Shown here in pieces: positions 13,560 through 21,426 of a stretch of 64,000 bases of DNA. A program made the translations under genes and the position numbers. Source of the stretch: a virus. The notes under the pieces are model-generated. The model ran no database searches and was not told the DNA's origin. It saw nothing but the letters and a program-made list of their open reading frames with translations. The stretch is from IMG/VR virus record IMGVR_UViG_3300031576_000013, positions 1 through 64,000 of that record, one strand, 5' to 3'. Each line of letters starts with the position of its first letter. Position 1 is the stretch's first letter.

Positions 13560-13831
13560 TGGAACTTACCGATTTTGCGACCCTTGACGAATTTGGTCAA
13601 GACGATCCGAGTACGTACGCCATACCTACCGTCGACGACCCACGTTGGCAGATGTGGTGTGCGCCGCTCCGCGCCTACCTACGAACCGCTCATACGTGGC
13701 CGGAGATCTTCCTTTGGGCCGAGTCACACGGTCGCAGGCGCGTGTTCGTGCGGCAAATGGTCGCGGCGCTATCGTTTCGCCGTCTAGTCGGCTGGCGTGA
13801 TGACCGGAAAGCTTGGCGCGCGATGCACTAG
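13559..13831 (+). CDS. possible small protein opposed to its neighbours
   Basis: 90 residues, rich in Trp, Arg and aromatic residues (PRWQMWCAPLRAYL), with amino-acid use typical of a real protein. It fills a 284-bp gap in the leftward block where no leftward frame is open, and its ATG touches the start of the gene at 13020-13559. No ribosome-binding site or promoter is visible, so it could still be chance. Confidence 0.4.
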   Translation: MELTDFATLDEFGQDDPSTYAIPTVDDPRWQMWCAPLRAYLRTAHTWPEIFLWAESHGRRRVFVRQMVAALSFRRLVGWRDDRKAWRAMH

Positions 13832-13842
13832 GCGGCTTAGGA

Positions 13843-14127
13843 CTACTTGGACTTCGTGGCCACGAGCGTGCGGACGCGCGTTCCGAAGTCTACGAACGCG
13901 TCGGCCGAGCAGTAATGATGGAAAGTTGGACGCCCGCCGTCAGGTCGCGCCCACACCCAAATATCGAACGGATTCGTGCCCTCCGGACATACTTGCGCTG
14001 GCGCAACGAAGGCGCGCATCAGTTTTCCATTGAAGGGAAACCAGATCGCCCAACCGCTACGCCGTTCGTACTTGAACGCTTTGTTCTTGGTGCATACGGC
14101 GTCCGTAGGAGGTCGATGCGAACTCAT
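13843..14127 (-). CDS. small unknown protein coupled to SspB-like gene
   Basis: 94 residues. The ATG at 14127 overlaps the stop of the SspB-like gene (ATGA) and has AAAGGCGGCG upstream, so it is preferred to longer starts. The protein has an aromatic-rich core (YERRSGWAIWFPFNGKLMRAF) and a few Cys/His (HHYC). Coupling suggests a shared role with the adaptor. Confidence 0.6.
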   Translation of the reverse strand: MSSHRPPTDAVCTKNKAFKYERRSGWAIWFPFNGKLMRAFVAPAQVCPEGTNPFDIWVWARPDGGRPTFHHYCSADAFVDFGTRVRTLVATKSK

Positions 14128-14576
14128 TCGACGCCGCCTTTCAAGACCCTGAAGGACGCCTTCAGCTTGGCGCGTTCTTGAATCTTCGCTTCTTGCGCCA
14201 TGCCTTTCGCGATCTCTTCGCGCACTTCCGTGGGTACGTCTTCGTCCCATACGATTCCTTCGCCCGCACGCCCTGCGATATTGAGCGTCGCGATCCCGAA
14301 TACTGTTTGCCATGGCACGCGCACATAGCAGGCCGTGCCCTGGAAGATCAACGTGGCTTCGACGAGCTCGTCGTCGTATTTGAGATCCGTAGTCGGTATC
14401 GGCAGTTCCGACCCGAATGCGAGCGCCACGGAGGCTCGCCCTTTGTACGCTGGCGGGACTTCGACGTTCGCGGGCCGTGGGTCGAGGTGCACGAGAACTT
14501 TTCCATCTCGCAGCATCGCCGCGAAGACCTCAGGCTTGGCCTTGGTATAGGTGGCGCTCGTCATACCTGGGCTCAT
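14124..14576 (-). CDS. sspB: SspB-like ClpXP adaptor
   Basis: 150 residues from the ATG at 14576; a GTG 81 bases upstream is in frame but would overlap the previous gene. VLVHLDPRPANVEVPPAYKG (about 26-45), PIPTTDLKYDDEL and ATLIFQGTACYVRVPWQTVF follow the SspB pattern: a cradle-shaped domain that binds ssrA-type tags and hands substrates to ClpXP. From memory the wording resembles deltaproteobacterial SspB. The tail (AKLKASFRVLKGG) is basic, with a hydrophobic patch where SspB proteins carry their ClpX-binding motif. A phage copy could redirect host proteolysis. Confidence 0.7.
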   Translation of the reverse strand: MSPGMTSATYTKAKPEVFAAMLRDGKVLVHLDPRPANVEVPPAYKGRASVALAFGSELPIPTTDLKYDDELVEATLIFQGTACYVRVPWQTVFGIATLNIAGRAGEGIVWDEDVPTEVREEIAKGMAQEAKIQERAKLKASFRVLKGGVE

Positions 14577-14582
14577 TCGTAT

Positions 14583-14611
14583 AGCATACCGCAATACGCC
14601 AGCGTCGTCAA
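14583..14611 (-). promoter_or_regulatory. promoter for the SspB-like gene, leaderless
   Basis: On the minus strand TTGACG (14606-14611) and TATGCT (14583-14588) are 17 bases apart, and the ATG at 14576 follows the -10 box by 6 bases. The spacing equals that of the promoter at 8191-8220, and no Shine-Dalgarno sequence precedes the ATG. Confidence 0.5.
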
Positions 14612-14616
14612 GCTCA

Positions 14617-14970
14617 TCACTCGGCTTCGCTTTCGATCCCGAGCGCCGCTTCGGCACGCAACCTTCTAGGTAGATCCACCTGTGTGATGGCGATGGCCCT
14701 GAGCGCCGTCAACACTTCGGTTCTCTCGCCGATCACCGTCGTTGGATTCGTGACAAAGGCAAAGACCGCATCCCACGTTCGTTTGGGTAGGCGGTCGCTC
14801 CAGATTTCCAAGTCGCGCGCAAGCGGTGTGGGATCGCCGATCGCGATTCCACGAAGACTGAGTGGTTCGACCAAGGATCGCGGCGTCCCCACATAAAGCG
14901 TCTCGTCCAGCACCGTGTTTTGTAGAACCAGCGCGGCTTCGAACTCCAGCTTCGTTTGGAATAGCGACAT
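14617..14970 (-). CDS. unknown protein next to dTMP kinase
   Basis: 117 residues with GAGAGGACGCG before the ATG. Mixed alpha/beta, acidic C-terminus. It lies 9 bases after the dTMP kinase gene and shortly before the SspB-like gene, whose promoter is located at its 3' end. No family is recognised. Confidence 0.65.
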   Translation of the reverse strand: MSLFQTKLEFEAALVLQNTVLDETLYVGTPRSLVEPLSLRGIAIGDPTPLARDLEIWSDRLPKRTWDAVFAFVTNPTTVIGERTEVLTALRAIAITQVDLPRRLRAEAALGIESEAE

Positions 14971-14979
14971 CGCGTCCTC

Positions 14980-15594
14980 TCATGGCAAAAATTCGACAAT
15001 GTTTGTCATTATAGCCTCGGTGACCTCGTCTTTCGCCCAACTACCCTCTACGGTGCACCAACGCGCGTCCCACAGTCCCAGCGTATGTGCGTTCTGCCAA
15101 GCGCGTTTGTAGTAGTCGCTTACCTTCTTCTGAAACGCTTGGTCGCTCTCGTAGACGTCGTCTTTTTGCGCGTTACGTTCGGCTAGTCGTCCTCCACGCG
15201 TTACAGGATCCGTCGAAATCAAGACTTGTAGATCGGCGCGGGGCAAGCAGCCGGCCATTTTGTACAACCAATCGATCGGCAAACCGTCCGCGCTTCCGTA
15301 CACGATCGAACTCATCACCCAGCGGCCGATCAGTATGATCGCTCCGCGCTCGTTCCAGTTCGTGATCTCATCGGCTGCTTCGAGCCGATCCGCGAGCAAC
15401 ATACACTGCAAGGCCAGGCGATCGTTCGGCAGGCAGTCTTTCAGCTTCTCCATGGCTGCGTTTCCGATCATCGTTCCCGTCCGAGGGAACTCGACCGCAC
15501 GAACCGAACAACCCAGCGACGTCAAACGCTCGCTCAAAAGCGCGATTTGCGTCGACTTACCCGCGCCGTCCGCGCCTTCGATCGCGACGATCAC
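14980..15594 (-). CDS. tmk: dTMP kinase
   Basis: 204 residues, GTG start. EGADGAGKST (6-15) is the P-loop of thymidylate kinases. EFPRTGT (about 35-41) stands at the substrate-binding DR-loop region, and ILIGRWVMSSIVYG (about 92-105) matches the DRYxxSxxAYQ motif with Gly-Arg in place of Asp-Arg. RGGRLAERNAQKDDVYE is the lid region. It phosphorylates dTMP to dTDP for phage DNA synthesis. Its start overlaps the stop of the RHH gene by 4 bases. The length fits the family. Confidence 0.9.
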   Translation of the reverse strand: MIVAIEGADGAGKSTQIALLSERLTSLGCSVRAVEFPRTGTMIGNAAMEKLKDCLPNDRLALQCMLLADRLEAADEITNWNERGAIILIGRWVMSSIVYGSADGLPIDWLYKMAGCLPRADLQVLISTDPVTRGGRLAERNAQKDDVYESDQAFQKKVSDYYKRAWQNAHTLGLWDARWCTVEGSWAKDEVTEAIMTNIVEFLP

Positions 15595-15788
15595 CGTGAT
15601 CCTTGACCCACGCTCGCCCGCACGAAACCGCCAGGAATCTTTTCCAGTTCTCCCAGTCTTCTCAGGGCTATACGTATGACCGCCGACTGTGACACACCGA
15701 GCTTCTCGCTCAGGGCGCGGATCAGCTCCATCGCCGTTTCGTCGAGTCTAAAGGCACGGAGCGTCAAGTGGCCTCGCGCGACAGGCAT
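15591..15788 (-). CDS. ribbon-helix-helix-like DNA-binding protein
   Basis: 65 residues: a short strand (HLTLRAFRLDE), then two helices with the turn MELIRALSEKLGVSQSAVIR, typical of RHH (CopG/Arc-type) repressors. It is coupled to tmk and follows a dispersed-repeat copy by about 75 bp. It may regulate the small tmk/SspB group. The alternative is an antitoxin; no toxin partner is visible. Confidence 0.65.
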   Translation of the reverse strand: MPVARGHLTLRAFRLDETAMELIRALSEKLGVSQSAVIRIALRRLGELEKIPGGFVRASVGQGSR

Positions 15789-15866
15789 CGTGGTCTACAA
15801 CGTAGCACGTTTCGCTCTACGCCGCCAACGTCAACGAACACGAACACGAATGCTCCTCGACCCCCT

Positions 15867-15900
15867 CGCCCCCTTCTGGGTTCCCAGATGGATAACTGGC
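15867..15900 (+). repeat. dispersed repeat copy 8 (gene gap)
   Basis: CGCCCCCTTCTGGGTTCCC then AGATGGATAACTGG. It lies in the 128-bp gap between the RHH gene and the gene at 15917; nothing else was seen in the gap. Confidence 0.88.
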
Positions 15901-15916
15901 TGCCCTGAAAGCAGCG

Positions 15917-16192
15917 TCAGAGCGTCTGTGCGCCCTGTGGGGCTTTGTAGACCCATCCATGGAGGGGCGCAGGCTCTTCCGGACGGATGCCTGGAGGGTA
16001 CGCGTAGGCGACGAATTTACGGTCGGTCCCGAAGCCTAGCGACCGGATCAGGTAACCCTTCGATTCGAGCAGCGTGCGAACGCGTTTACGCATCGTGTCG
16101 TTGTCGCCGTCCGGGATCTCTAACGCGACTGGCACAAGGTGTGGGTTTAGACCTTTGCTGTCGACCGCGAACACTTTCAACTGCACTGGCAT
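15917..16192 (-). CDS. small unknown protein
   Basis: 91 residues from ATG at 16192, which stands 2 bases after the stop of the gene upstream; a longer start at 16228 would overlap it. Beta-strand-rich N-terminus (MPVQLKVFAVDSKG) followed by a helix-rich part (MRKRVRTLLESKGYLIRSLG). No family is recognised. Confidence 0.6.
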   Translation of the reverse strand: MPVQLKVFAVDSKGLNPHLVPVALEIPDGDNDTMRKRVRTLLESKGYLIRSLGFGTDRKFVAYAYPPGIRPEEPAPLHGWVYKAPQGAQTL

Positions 16193-16194
16193 GA

Positions 16195-16506
16195 CTAGAC
16201 AATCGCGTAGCCGGGGCAGTTTGTCCATTCAGACTTTTCGGCGAACGGGCATTTGTACGGCGGGACGACTGAAAGCCCGCTCTCCGCGCCGTGCTTGTGC
16301 AGCCATCCTTCGCACTTTCCTTCGAAATCGATCCGCGTACACGGATTTGGTACGACGAAAAATTTGTGGAGTTTGTCGACATCGTGAGGGTTGGGGATCA
16401 CGCCGTTCTTGAGCAGGTGTTCGATCTTTTTTGCTAGGACGAGGGCGCCGCTCGATTTTGCCCCGTACGCCTGATCGATGAGATCTTGAATGGTCAGTTC
16501 AGACAT
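16195..16506 (-). CDS. small Cys-containing protein
   Basis: 103 residues, ATG 5 bases after the fibre-like gene. Four Cys (positions about 56, 64, 85, 96) in a spacing of C-x7-C-x20-C-x10-C, with HKHG between, could hold zinc or an Fe-S cluster. The N-terminus is a helix (TIQDLIDQAYGAK). No family is recognised. Confidence 0.6.
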   Translation of the reverse strand: MSELTIQDLIDQAYGAKSSGALVLAKKIEHLLKNGVIPNPHDVDKLHKFFVVPNPCTRIDFEGKCEGWLHKHGAESGLSVVPPYKCPFAEKSEWTNCPGYAIV

Positions 16507-16511
16507 CGAGG

Positions 16512-18530
16512 TTACGCTGTGCGATAGACTAACAGGCGGGTCATGGAGAACGGGCCGGCGCCAACCGAGCTAATTCCCCAGATCACGCCCTCCGTATCGG
16601 GGGCTCCTAATGATTCGACAGCGTTTACTGACGCTCCGATTGGCGTACTCGATACGAGTATCGGTGGTGCACCAAACTTGTGGCGGAACGTTAGACCGTA
16701 GGCGAATACTTGGCCGGCTCCTGTTGCTACACCTGAAATAGAGGCTCTGAGCGTTGTCTCCGCGCCTTTGCCGTTGACGAGCAAGTCGCCGCCGGAAAGC
16801 AGTTCTGTTTCCGATAACTCGTCAGCCACACCGTCAAACGGCTGCTTGAGCGCTATTTGTCCTTCCCAGTCGGTTGTCGAATCGACCAAGACTCCATCAC
16901 CCCAAGTGCCGACTGATCCACCACGTTTGAACGCGGCTGAGAAAACATGGCCGTTCGAGCCGCCTCCATCGTGGAAACTAAATTTATGGGCTGACTCTCC
17001 CGCAATGTCTTTTGCCCACGCTGTGCCGATCCACGAGGCGTTGATGGTGATCGCGTACGATCCAGTCCCGTCCGTCCCTGATTTCTCTGCATATAGGCGG
17101 ATGTACTTACCGGCGTTACCCAACGCGAATTTGAGGAGCTGCTTCTTGTCGTCGATGCCGGGTTGGGCAACATCGACGATCATGGCCGCTTCGGCGTTGA
17201 GGCCGCCGCCATTGAAGAATTGTTCGTCGGGAGTGAATATGTTTGTTTGATTCAGCTTCGGGAGTAAAGCATCACGGGTATTCAGTTGGCCGACCAGATT
17301 CACCAAGACGGCTTGCAAGTCGTCCGCAGTCAGCGCGTAGACCGCGCCCGTGATCGCCGCCACGTCGATCGCATCGGCGATGTGGCGTACTCCCGTCCCG
17401 TTGATGTGATTGTTGAGGAAGGCAAGCAGATCGTTCAATGCTGCGCCAACCGTGCCGGGGCCTAACGTAAATGGCCCTGTCGTTATCGTTTCGGTGCCGA
17501 TCTTGCTGATACCGTCATTACCGCCGGTCGTGCTCGCGAGTCGCGAGATCATCGAGTCGATCTGTCCTTGCAGACCGTCTGTGATCAGCCCGCCGCCCGC
17601 TTTGGCGGGGTTCGTAGCGCCGTCTGCCCAGTTCGGGCCGGCTTCGTAATCGATGTTTTTTGCTTTGTGTTTTCCGGTCGGCGCGGTTGTCGAAATGTGC
17701 GTCGCAAACGCTGATGTCGTGACCGACAATCGCGCTCTCAGCTTCAAAAGCACATCGCGAAGACCACGCCGGATGATGTTCGCTTCGGTCGGATCGGTTG
17801 GGCTGGGTTCATCCAGTAGAACCGGGACTGGTTGCAGCGGATCGACGTTCGCCCTGAACAGATCGCCGCGTCTGTTGAATCGAGGACGTTTGTTCACGTC
17901 GCCGTCGGCTTCGGTGAAAATCCCCGTCGTATTGCGGAGGAAGTCGCCGATGATGACCGTGTTGGGATCCGGCGGCGGCCTGCGGTGTTCTGCGGGAAGG
18001 ACGTCTGGCCCCGCGTTCGCGAACGATGCGCCGATCTTGATCCTGAATTTGAAACTCTCGTCGCGTTTGAAAAAGACCTCTTGTGCGTTTCCGTCGATTC
18101 GTGGATCGGATAGGTTGCGATCGAACAGGATCATCAAGGTGAGCCAGCGGAATTCGCCAGCGCTCGGAACGGTGAGTGGACCACCGGTCGTAGATCCACC
18201 GACGCCTACCGGTGTGTCGCCCGCCGCTGTCGCGTCGATTTCGACGTCGATCGGGACGTTGATGCGGCGTCCCTGCGGGTCGTAGCACGTCCCTTTGCCG
18301 ACCGGGATCTTGAGAGTTGCCGGCGTGCCGGGCTTGAGGCCGTTGACGATGCCACCGAAGAGCGCGTTCTCGGAACTCGACGTGATCGGTGTGCCCGTCG
18401 CGTCTGCTTGCTGCGCGAGCTGATGATCGACCGCAACGTTCAGATCGGCGGTTTCGAGATCGCCCAGAGCTGAGTCGATCTCAGCTTCGGTCACGCGCTG
18501 CTTGAAGTGCCAATCCCGGATATTCGCCAT
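16512..18530 (-). CDS. large tail-fibre/baseplate-adhesin protein
   Basis: 672 residues. The N-terminal DWHFKQRVTEAEIDSALG is of the type that attaches phage fibre proteins to the baseplate. A beta-rich middle and several Gly/Ala/Asn-rich strands follow, and the end (FGAPPILVSSTPIGASVNAV) resembles a small tip domain. It is the last structural gene of the leftward tail block, where P2- and eCIS-like clusters place the fibre after tail protein I. Receptor or side-fibre function is inferred from place and composition. Confidence 0.6.
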   Translation of the reverse strand: MANIRDWHFKQRVTEAEIDSALGDLETADLNVAVDHQLAQQADATGTPITSSSENALFGGIVNGLKPGTPATLKIPVGKGTCYDPQGRRINVPIDVEIDATAAGDTPVGVGGSTTGGPLTVPSAGEFRWLTLMILFDRNLSDPRIDGNAQEVFFKRDESFKFRIKIGASFANAGPDVLPAEHRRPPPDPNTVIIGDFLRNTTGIFTEADGDVNKRPRFNRRGDLFRANVDPLQPVPVLLDEPSPTDPTEANIIRRGLRDVLLKLRARLSVTTSAFATHISTTAPTGKHKAKNIDYEAGPNWADGATNPAKAGGGLITDGLQGQIDSMISRLASTTGGNDGISKIGTETITTGPFTLGPGTVGAALNDLLAFLNNHINGTGVRHIADAIDVAAITGAVYALTADDLQAVLVNLVGQLNTRDALLPKLNQTNIFTPDEQFFNGGGLNAEAAMIVDVAQPGIDDKKQLLKFALGNAGKYIRLYAEKSGTDGTGSYAITINASWIGTAWAKDIAGESAHKFSFHDGGGSNGHVFSAAFKRGGSVGTWGDGVLVDSTTDWEGQIALKQPFDGVADELSETELLSGGDLLVNGKGAETTLRASISGVATGAGQVFAYGLTFRHKFGAPPILVSSTPIGASVNAVESLGAPDTEGVIWGISSVGAGPFSMTRLLVYRTA

Positions 18531-18554
18531 GTCGAATCTCGCTTTCTTGATTCT

Positions 18555-18995
18555 CTACAGAACTGCCCGCAGATGCAAGTATGCCTTCGTGACCGCGATT
18601 TCGCCGACCCCGACCGCGTCGACGGCGATCGACAAGGTTATGGGTTCCACCACCTCACCCGGATTCAAGAATCCGCTCTTGTCCCGGAAGATGTTTTCAT
18701 TCGCCGTATTCCCCAAGTTCAACGGAATAGTGAAGAGTATGGCGCCGTGTTCGGCATCGCCGATGACGGGTTTTCTCGGGCGGCGCACTAGATCGGTCCC
18801 ACCTTTCCGAACCACGAGTCTTGGATGAGGCGGCGTAAATACGGTCGTGACGTGCGCCGAGATCGCGACGTCGACCTCGACTTGTCTGAAGCCGTAAAAC
18901 AACGTGAAGTCCGCAGGAACCGAGTAAATCATTTCTTCGAGGTGCAATTCCGCCGTCCGCACCTCAAGGTCGTTTGCGAGCGTGATCAAGCTCAT
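18555..18995 (-). CDS. baseplate-associated protein of unknown function
   Basis: 146 residues, starting MSLITLANDLEVRTAEL in a 4-base overlap with the gene before it. Beta-rich with a YSVPADFTLFYG segment. Between tail protein I and the fibre-like protein, it is likely to be a minor virion part. No family is recognised. Confidence 0.65.
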   Translation of the reverse strand: MSLITLANDLEVRTAELHLEEMIYSVPADFTLFYGFRQVEVDVAISAHVTTVFTPPHPRLVVRKGGTDLVRRPRKPVIGDAEHGAILFTIPLNLGNTANENIFRDKSGFLNPGEVVEPITLSIAVDAVGVGEIAVTKAYLHLRAVL

Positions 18996-19396
18996 GGGAC
19001 GCCTCGTATGAATACGGTCGGGAACCAGATGAAAGCGCTGTCGCTCGCACTCAGTATCGTGCTTAATACGAACTTGACGTGATCGACGACGGCGACCGGT
19101 TTGGCGATCAGGAACGGTGGGATTGAGTAGAATGTTTCGACGAACGCGGTGGGAATCACCCCCCCGACCACGAAGCCGTCGGTCAGTGTTGGGCTGCCTC
19201 CTTGTTTGACTTCCAATTTCACCAGTATCGGGGCGTTGACGAGCTTTGCGGAGAACGATCCCCGAAATTCCAAGCGCGTAAAATCCGCGAACGCGGCCGG
19301 TTCGTAATCGAGGCGGCCGAGCAGCTCGGTAGCTGTCAGCGGCCCCGAACGGGCGACCTCGTCTTGCAGGGAGAAGGTCAGGATTGGCGACGCCAT
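18992..19396 (-). CDS. baseplate-associated protein of unknown function
   Basis: 134 residues, start TAATG-coupled to tail protein I. Beta-rich with short hydrophobic strands (AFVETFYSIPPFLIAKP). It pairs in size and place with the next gene, and both are probably fibre-attachment or adhesin proteins. Confidence 0.65.
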   Translation of the reverse strand: MASPILTFSLQDEVARSGPLTATELLGRLDYEPAAFADFTRLEFRGSFSAKLVNAPILVKLEVKQGGSPTLTDGFVVGGVIPTAFVETFYSIPPFLIAKPVAVVDHVKFVLSTILSASDSAFIWFPTVFIRGVP

Positions 19397-21417
19397 TACG
19401 GCACCCCCTCAAGGATCAGCGTGAGCGACGTTATCGTAAGAGCAAACCCGACTGCCCCGCCAGCAAACGTCACCGAAAACACCTGATTCCCCGAACCAGG
19501 AAGCGGGATTGTGACCACGTCGGTGTAAAACGTGGCGGCGGAGGGCGCAAGGATCGGCGAAAAATCTCTGATGACCGTGCCAGGGTCTACTCCTAACGTG
19601 TCGCCGGGGCTTTTCAGCGCGCCGCCAACGCGAATTTTCACGCTGCCGGTGACGACCGCCGAGGCGTTCGTTGCGACGAACCCGATTCGGACGCGTAAAT
19701 TCGCGAAGCCGAAGTATGGATTCAGGTTGGGAATGAACGCCGTAGCGTAACGCTCGCCGCCCGTCTCGTTCGACGCCGTGGTCATGTGCAAAGCGATGCG
19801 GCCGTTGTCGGTGAGCAGTTGTGGCCCTTCGATCGCTTCGATGTCCTTCTCTTCGACCAATCGTACGAAGTGCGTATGGGCTGGCCGGCAGAAGTTGGCG
19901 ATCTCCGTGATGATCGCCTGTTGCTCGGCGTTGAAAGGGACGAGCGTGACGATCTGGAAGCTGAAACGGAGAAACGACGTTCCAACCCCGAGGATTGTGC
20001 TGACGCCGAGGAGGCTGACGCCAAGGCTCCAAAAAATGTCCGGTACGTTGAACGCGAGCACGCGGACGGGAACGCCAGTGAACAGCAGCACGAGACGTTC
20101 GATACAGCGCGCGATCCCGGACCGCTTGTAGGTTTCAACGAGGATCGCAAGTGCCTTGCGCTTGAGCGCGTCGCTATTCAAGAAGGTAAATGGGTTTCCC
20201 AGGTGGAACAGCAAAACGTCGAGCGCGAAATCGGGCGCGACGTCGATGTCGTACAAGAACTCGAAACGATCCGTGTCGCAGAGCAAGAGCTTGGCGACTT
20301 CGTCGAAGCAGCGTATGAGTCGCGTCAAGTCGCCAGTGACGTCCTCACGGATGTTGAATTCTGGGATCATCAACAGCAAATCGAAATCGCGGTTCAGCGG
20401 CGCCGGGCACAGTTCAGCCGTGAACTGGATCGTAAGATCTGCTTCATCACAAATGTTTGGCGGGAAAGCCACGTCATTGATGTTGTAGACGACCAACTTG
20501 TAAGGGCGGCCTTGGCTCAAATCCTGTTCGGTCGTCAATTCGACTTCGTCGGGCGCGATCTCGACCGTCGAGACGATACTCGGCGTGAACGTGGGAGTTA
20601 ACAGGTCCGGTTCCATGACCGCTTCGAGCTTGTACGGCCCGGTGAAACCACGCACGTCAATCAGCGGTGCCTCGCTGACTATCGTGAACTCTTCGACCGA
20701 TACCGTTTCGCTGTTGATGACGTTGGCGATGCGATAATACGCATTGTTGAGCGCCTGTTCGGAGCCGCCGAAGGATAGGAAGTCCTTCTTATTGGTGCCG
20801 ACGAATCCGGCGCCGCCTGCCAAGACCGTCGACGGCGCGGTGAAAGTCAGACGCCCCGAAATCTCTCGCTGCCGCAAAGCTCCGTAGACGCCGGTCGTCA
20901 TATCGACGGGTTCGGAGAATTTCAATCGAATCTTGTTCAGGCCGAACGTCTTGGCGGACACGAGCGCGATACAAGTCGTGTCCGCGATCGTGAATTGGTA
21001 AGTCGTATCGAGGACTTTCGCGTCGGTCGTTTCCGCGTGGACCGTAACGGTGATGACTTCCTCGGAAGTCCAATTGTTGGCGAATCGCAGTTGTAGGAAC
21101 TGTTCGTCGATGACCGCCGAGCCGGGGCTCTTGCCGACGAAAAACAGCGAATTAGCTTCAAAGTTAGGGTGAAACCCTGCCGTCTGGTCGAAGACGACGA
21201 TCGTACCCAGCGTCGCGGAACTGAGCGTGACGGTTGTCGCTACGGCCGAGCCCGCCGCACCAGGATCGACGATCTGGATCTCGATCGGCGCCTTCGAATC
21301 GACATCGCGTTCTTCCGGCTCAGGATTTCGATTGATCAGAAGCGGGCGCAACAGGGACGCCGTTGCGGCTTCCTTGATTAGATCGGCGTAGACTGAAGGT
21401 AGTGCTAGACGAGGCAT
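19396..21417 (-). CDS. tail protein I-like baseplate protein, enlarged
   Basis: 673 residues; family members are usually 180-300. The middle part (about 395-535) has the tail protein I (P2 gpI/TIGR02242) pattern: NPFTFLNSDALKRKALAI, YKRSGIARCIERLVLLFTG, LGVGTSFLRFSFQI and FCRPAHTHF. It is flanked by large beta-rich N- and C-terminal extensions, probably adhesive or Ig-like domains. In the family, this protein links baseplate wedges to the fibres. AAGGCC lies before the ATG. Confidence 0.75.
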   Translation of the reverse strand: MPRLALPSVYADLIKEAATASLLRPLLINRNPEPEERDVDSKAPIEIQIVDPGAAGSAVATTVTLSSATLGTIVVFDQTAGFHPNFEANSLFFVGKSPGSAVIDEQFLQLRFANNWTSEEVITVTVHAETTDAKVLDTTYQFTIADTTCIALVSAKTFGLNKIRLKFSEPVDMTTGVYGALRQREISGRLTFTAPSTVLAGGAGFVGTNKKDFLSFGGSEQALNNAYYRIANVINSETVSVEEFTIVSEAPLIDVRGFTGPYKLEAVMEPDLLTPTFTPSIVSTVEIAPDEVELTTEQDLSQGRPYKLVVYNINDVAFPPNICDEADLTIQFTAELCPAPLNRDFDLLLMIPEFNIREDVTGDLTRLIRCFDEVAKLLLCDTDRFEFLYDIDVAPDFALDVLLFHLGNPFTFLNSDALKRKALAILVETYKRSGIARCIERLVLLFTGVPVRVLAFNVPDIFWSLGVSLLGVSTILGVGTSFLRFSFQIVTLVPFNAEQQAIITEIANFCRPAHTHFVRLVEEKDIEAIEGPQLLTDNGRIALHMTTASNETGGERYATAFIPNLNPYFGFANLRVRIGFVATNASAVVTGSVKIRVGGALKSPGDTLGVDPGTVIRDFSPILAPSAATFYTDVVTIPLPGSGNQVFSVTFAGGAVGFALTITSLTLILEGVP

Positions 21418-21426
21418 TTGTCGGCC

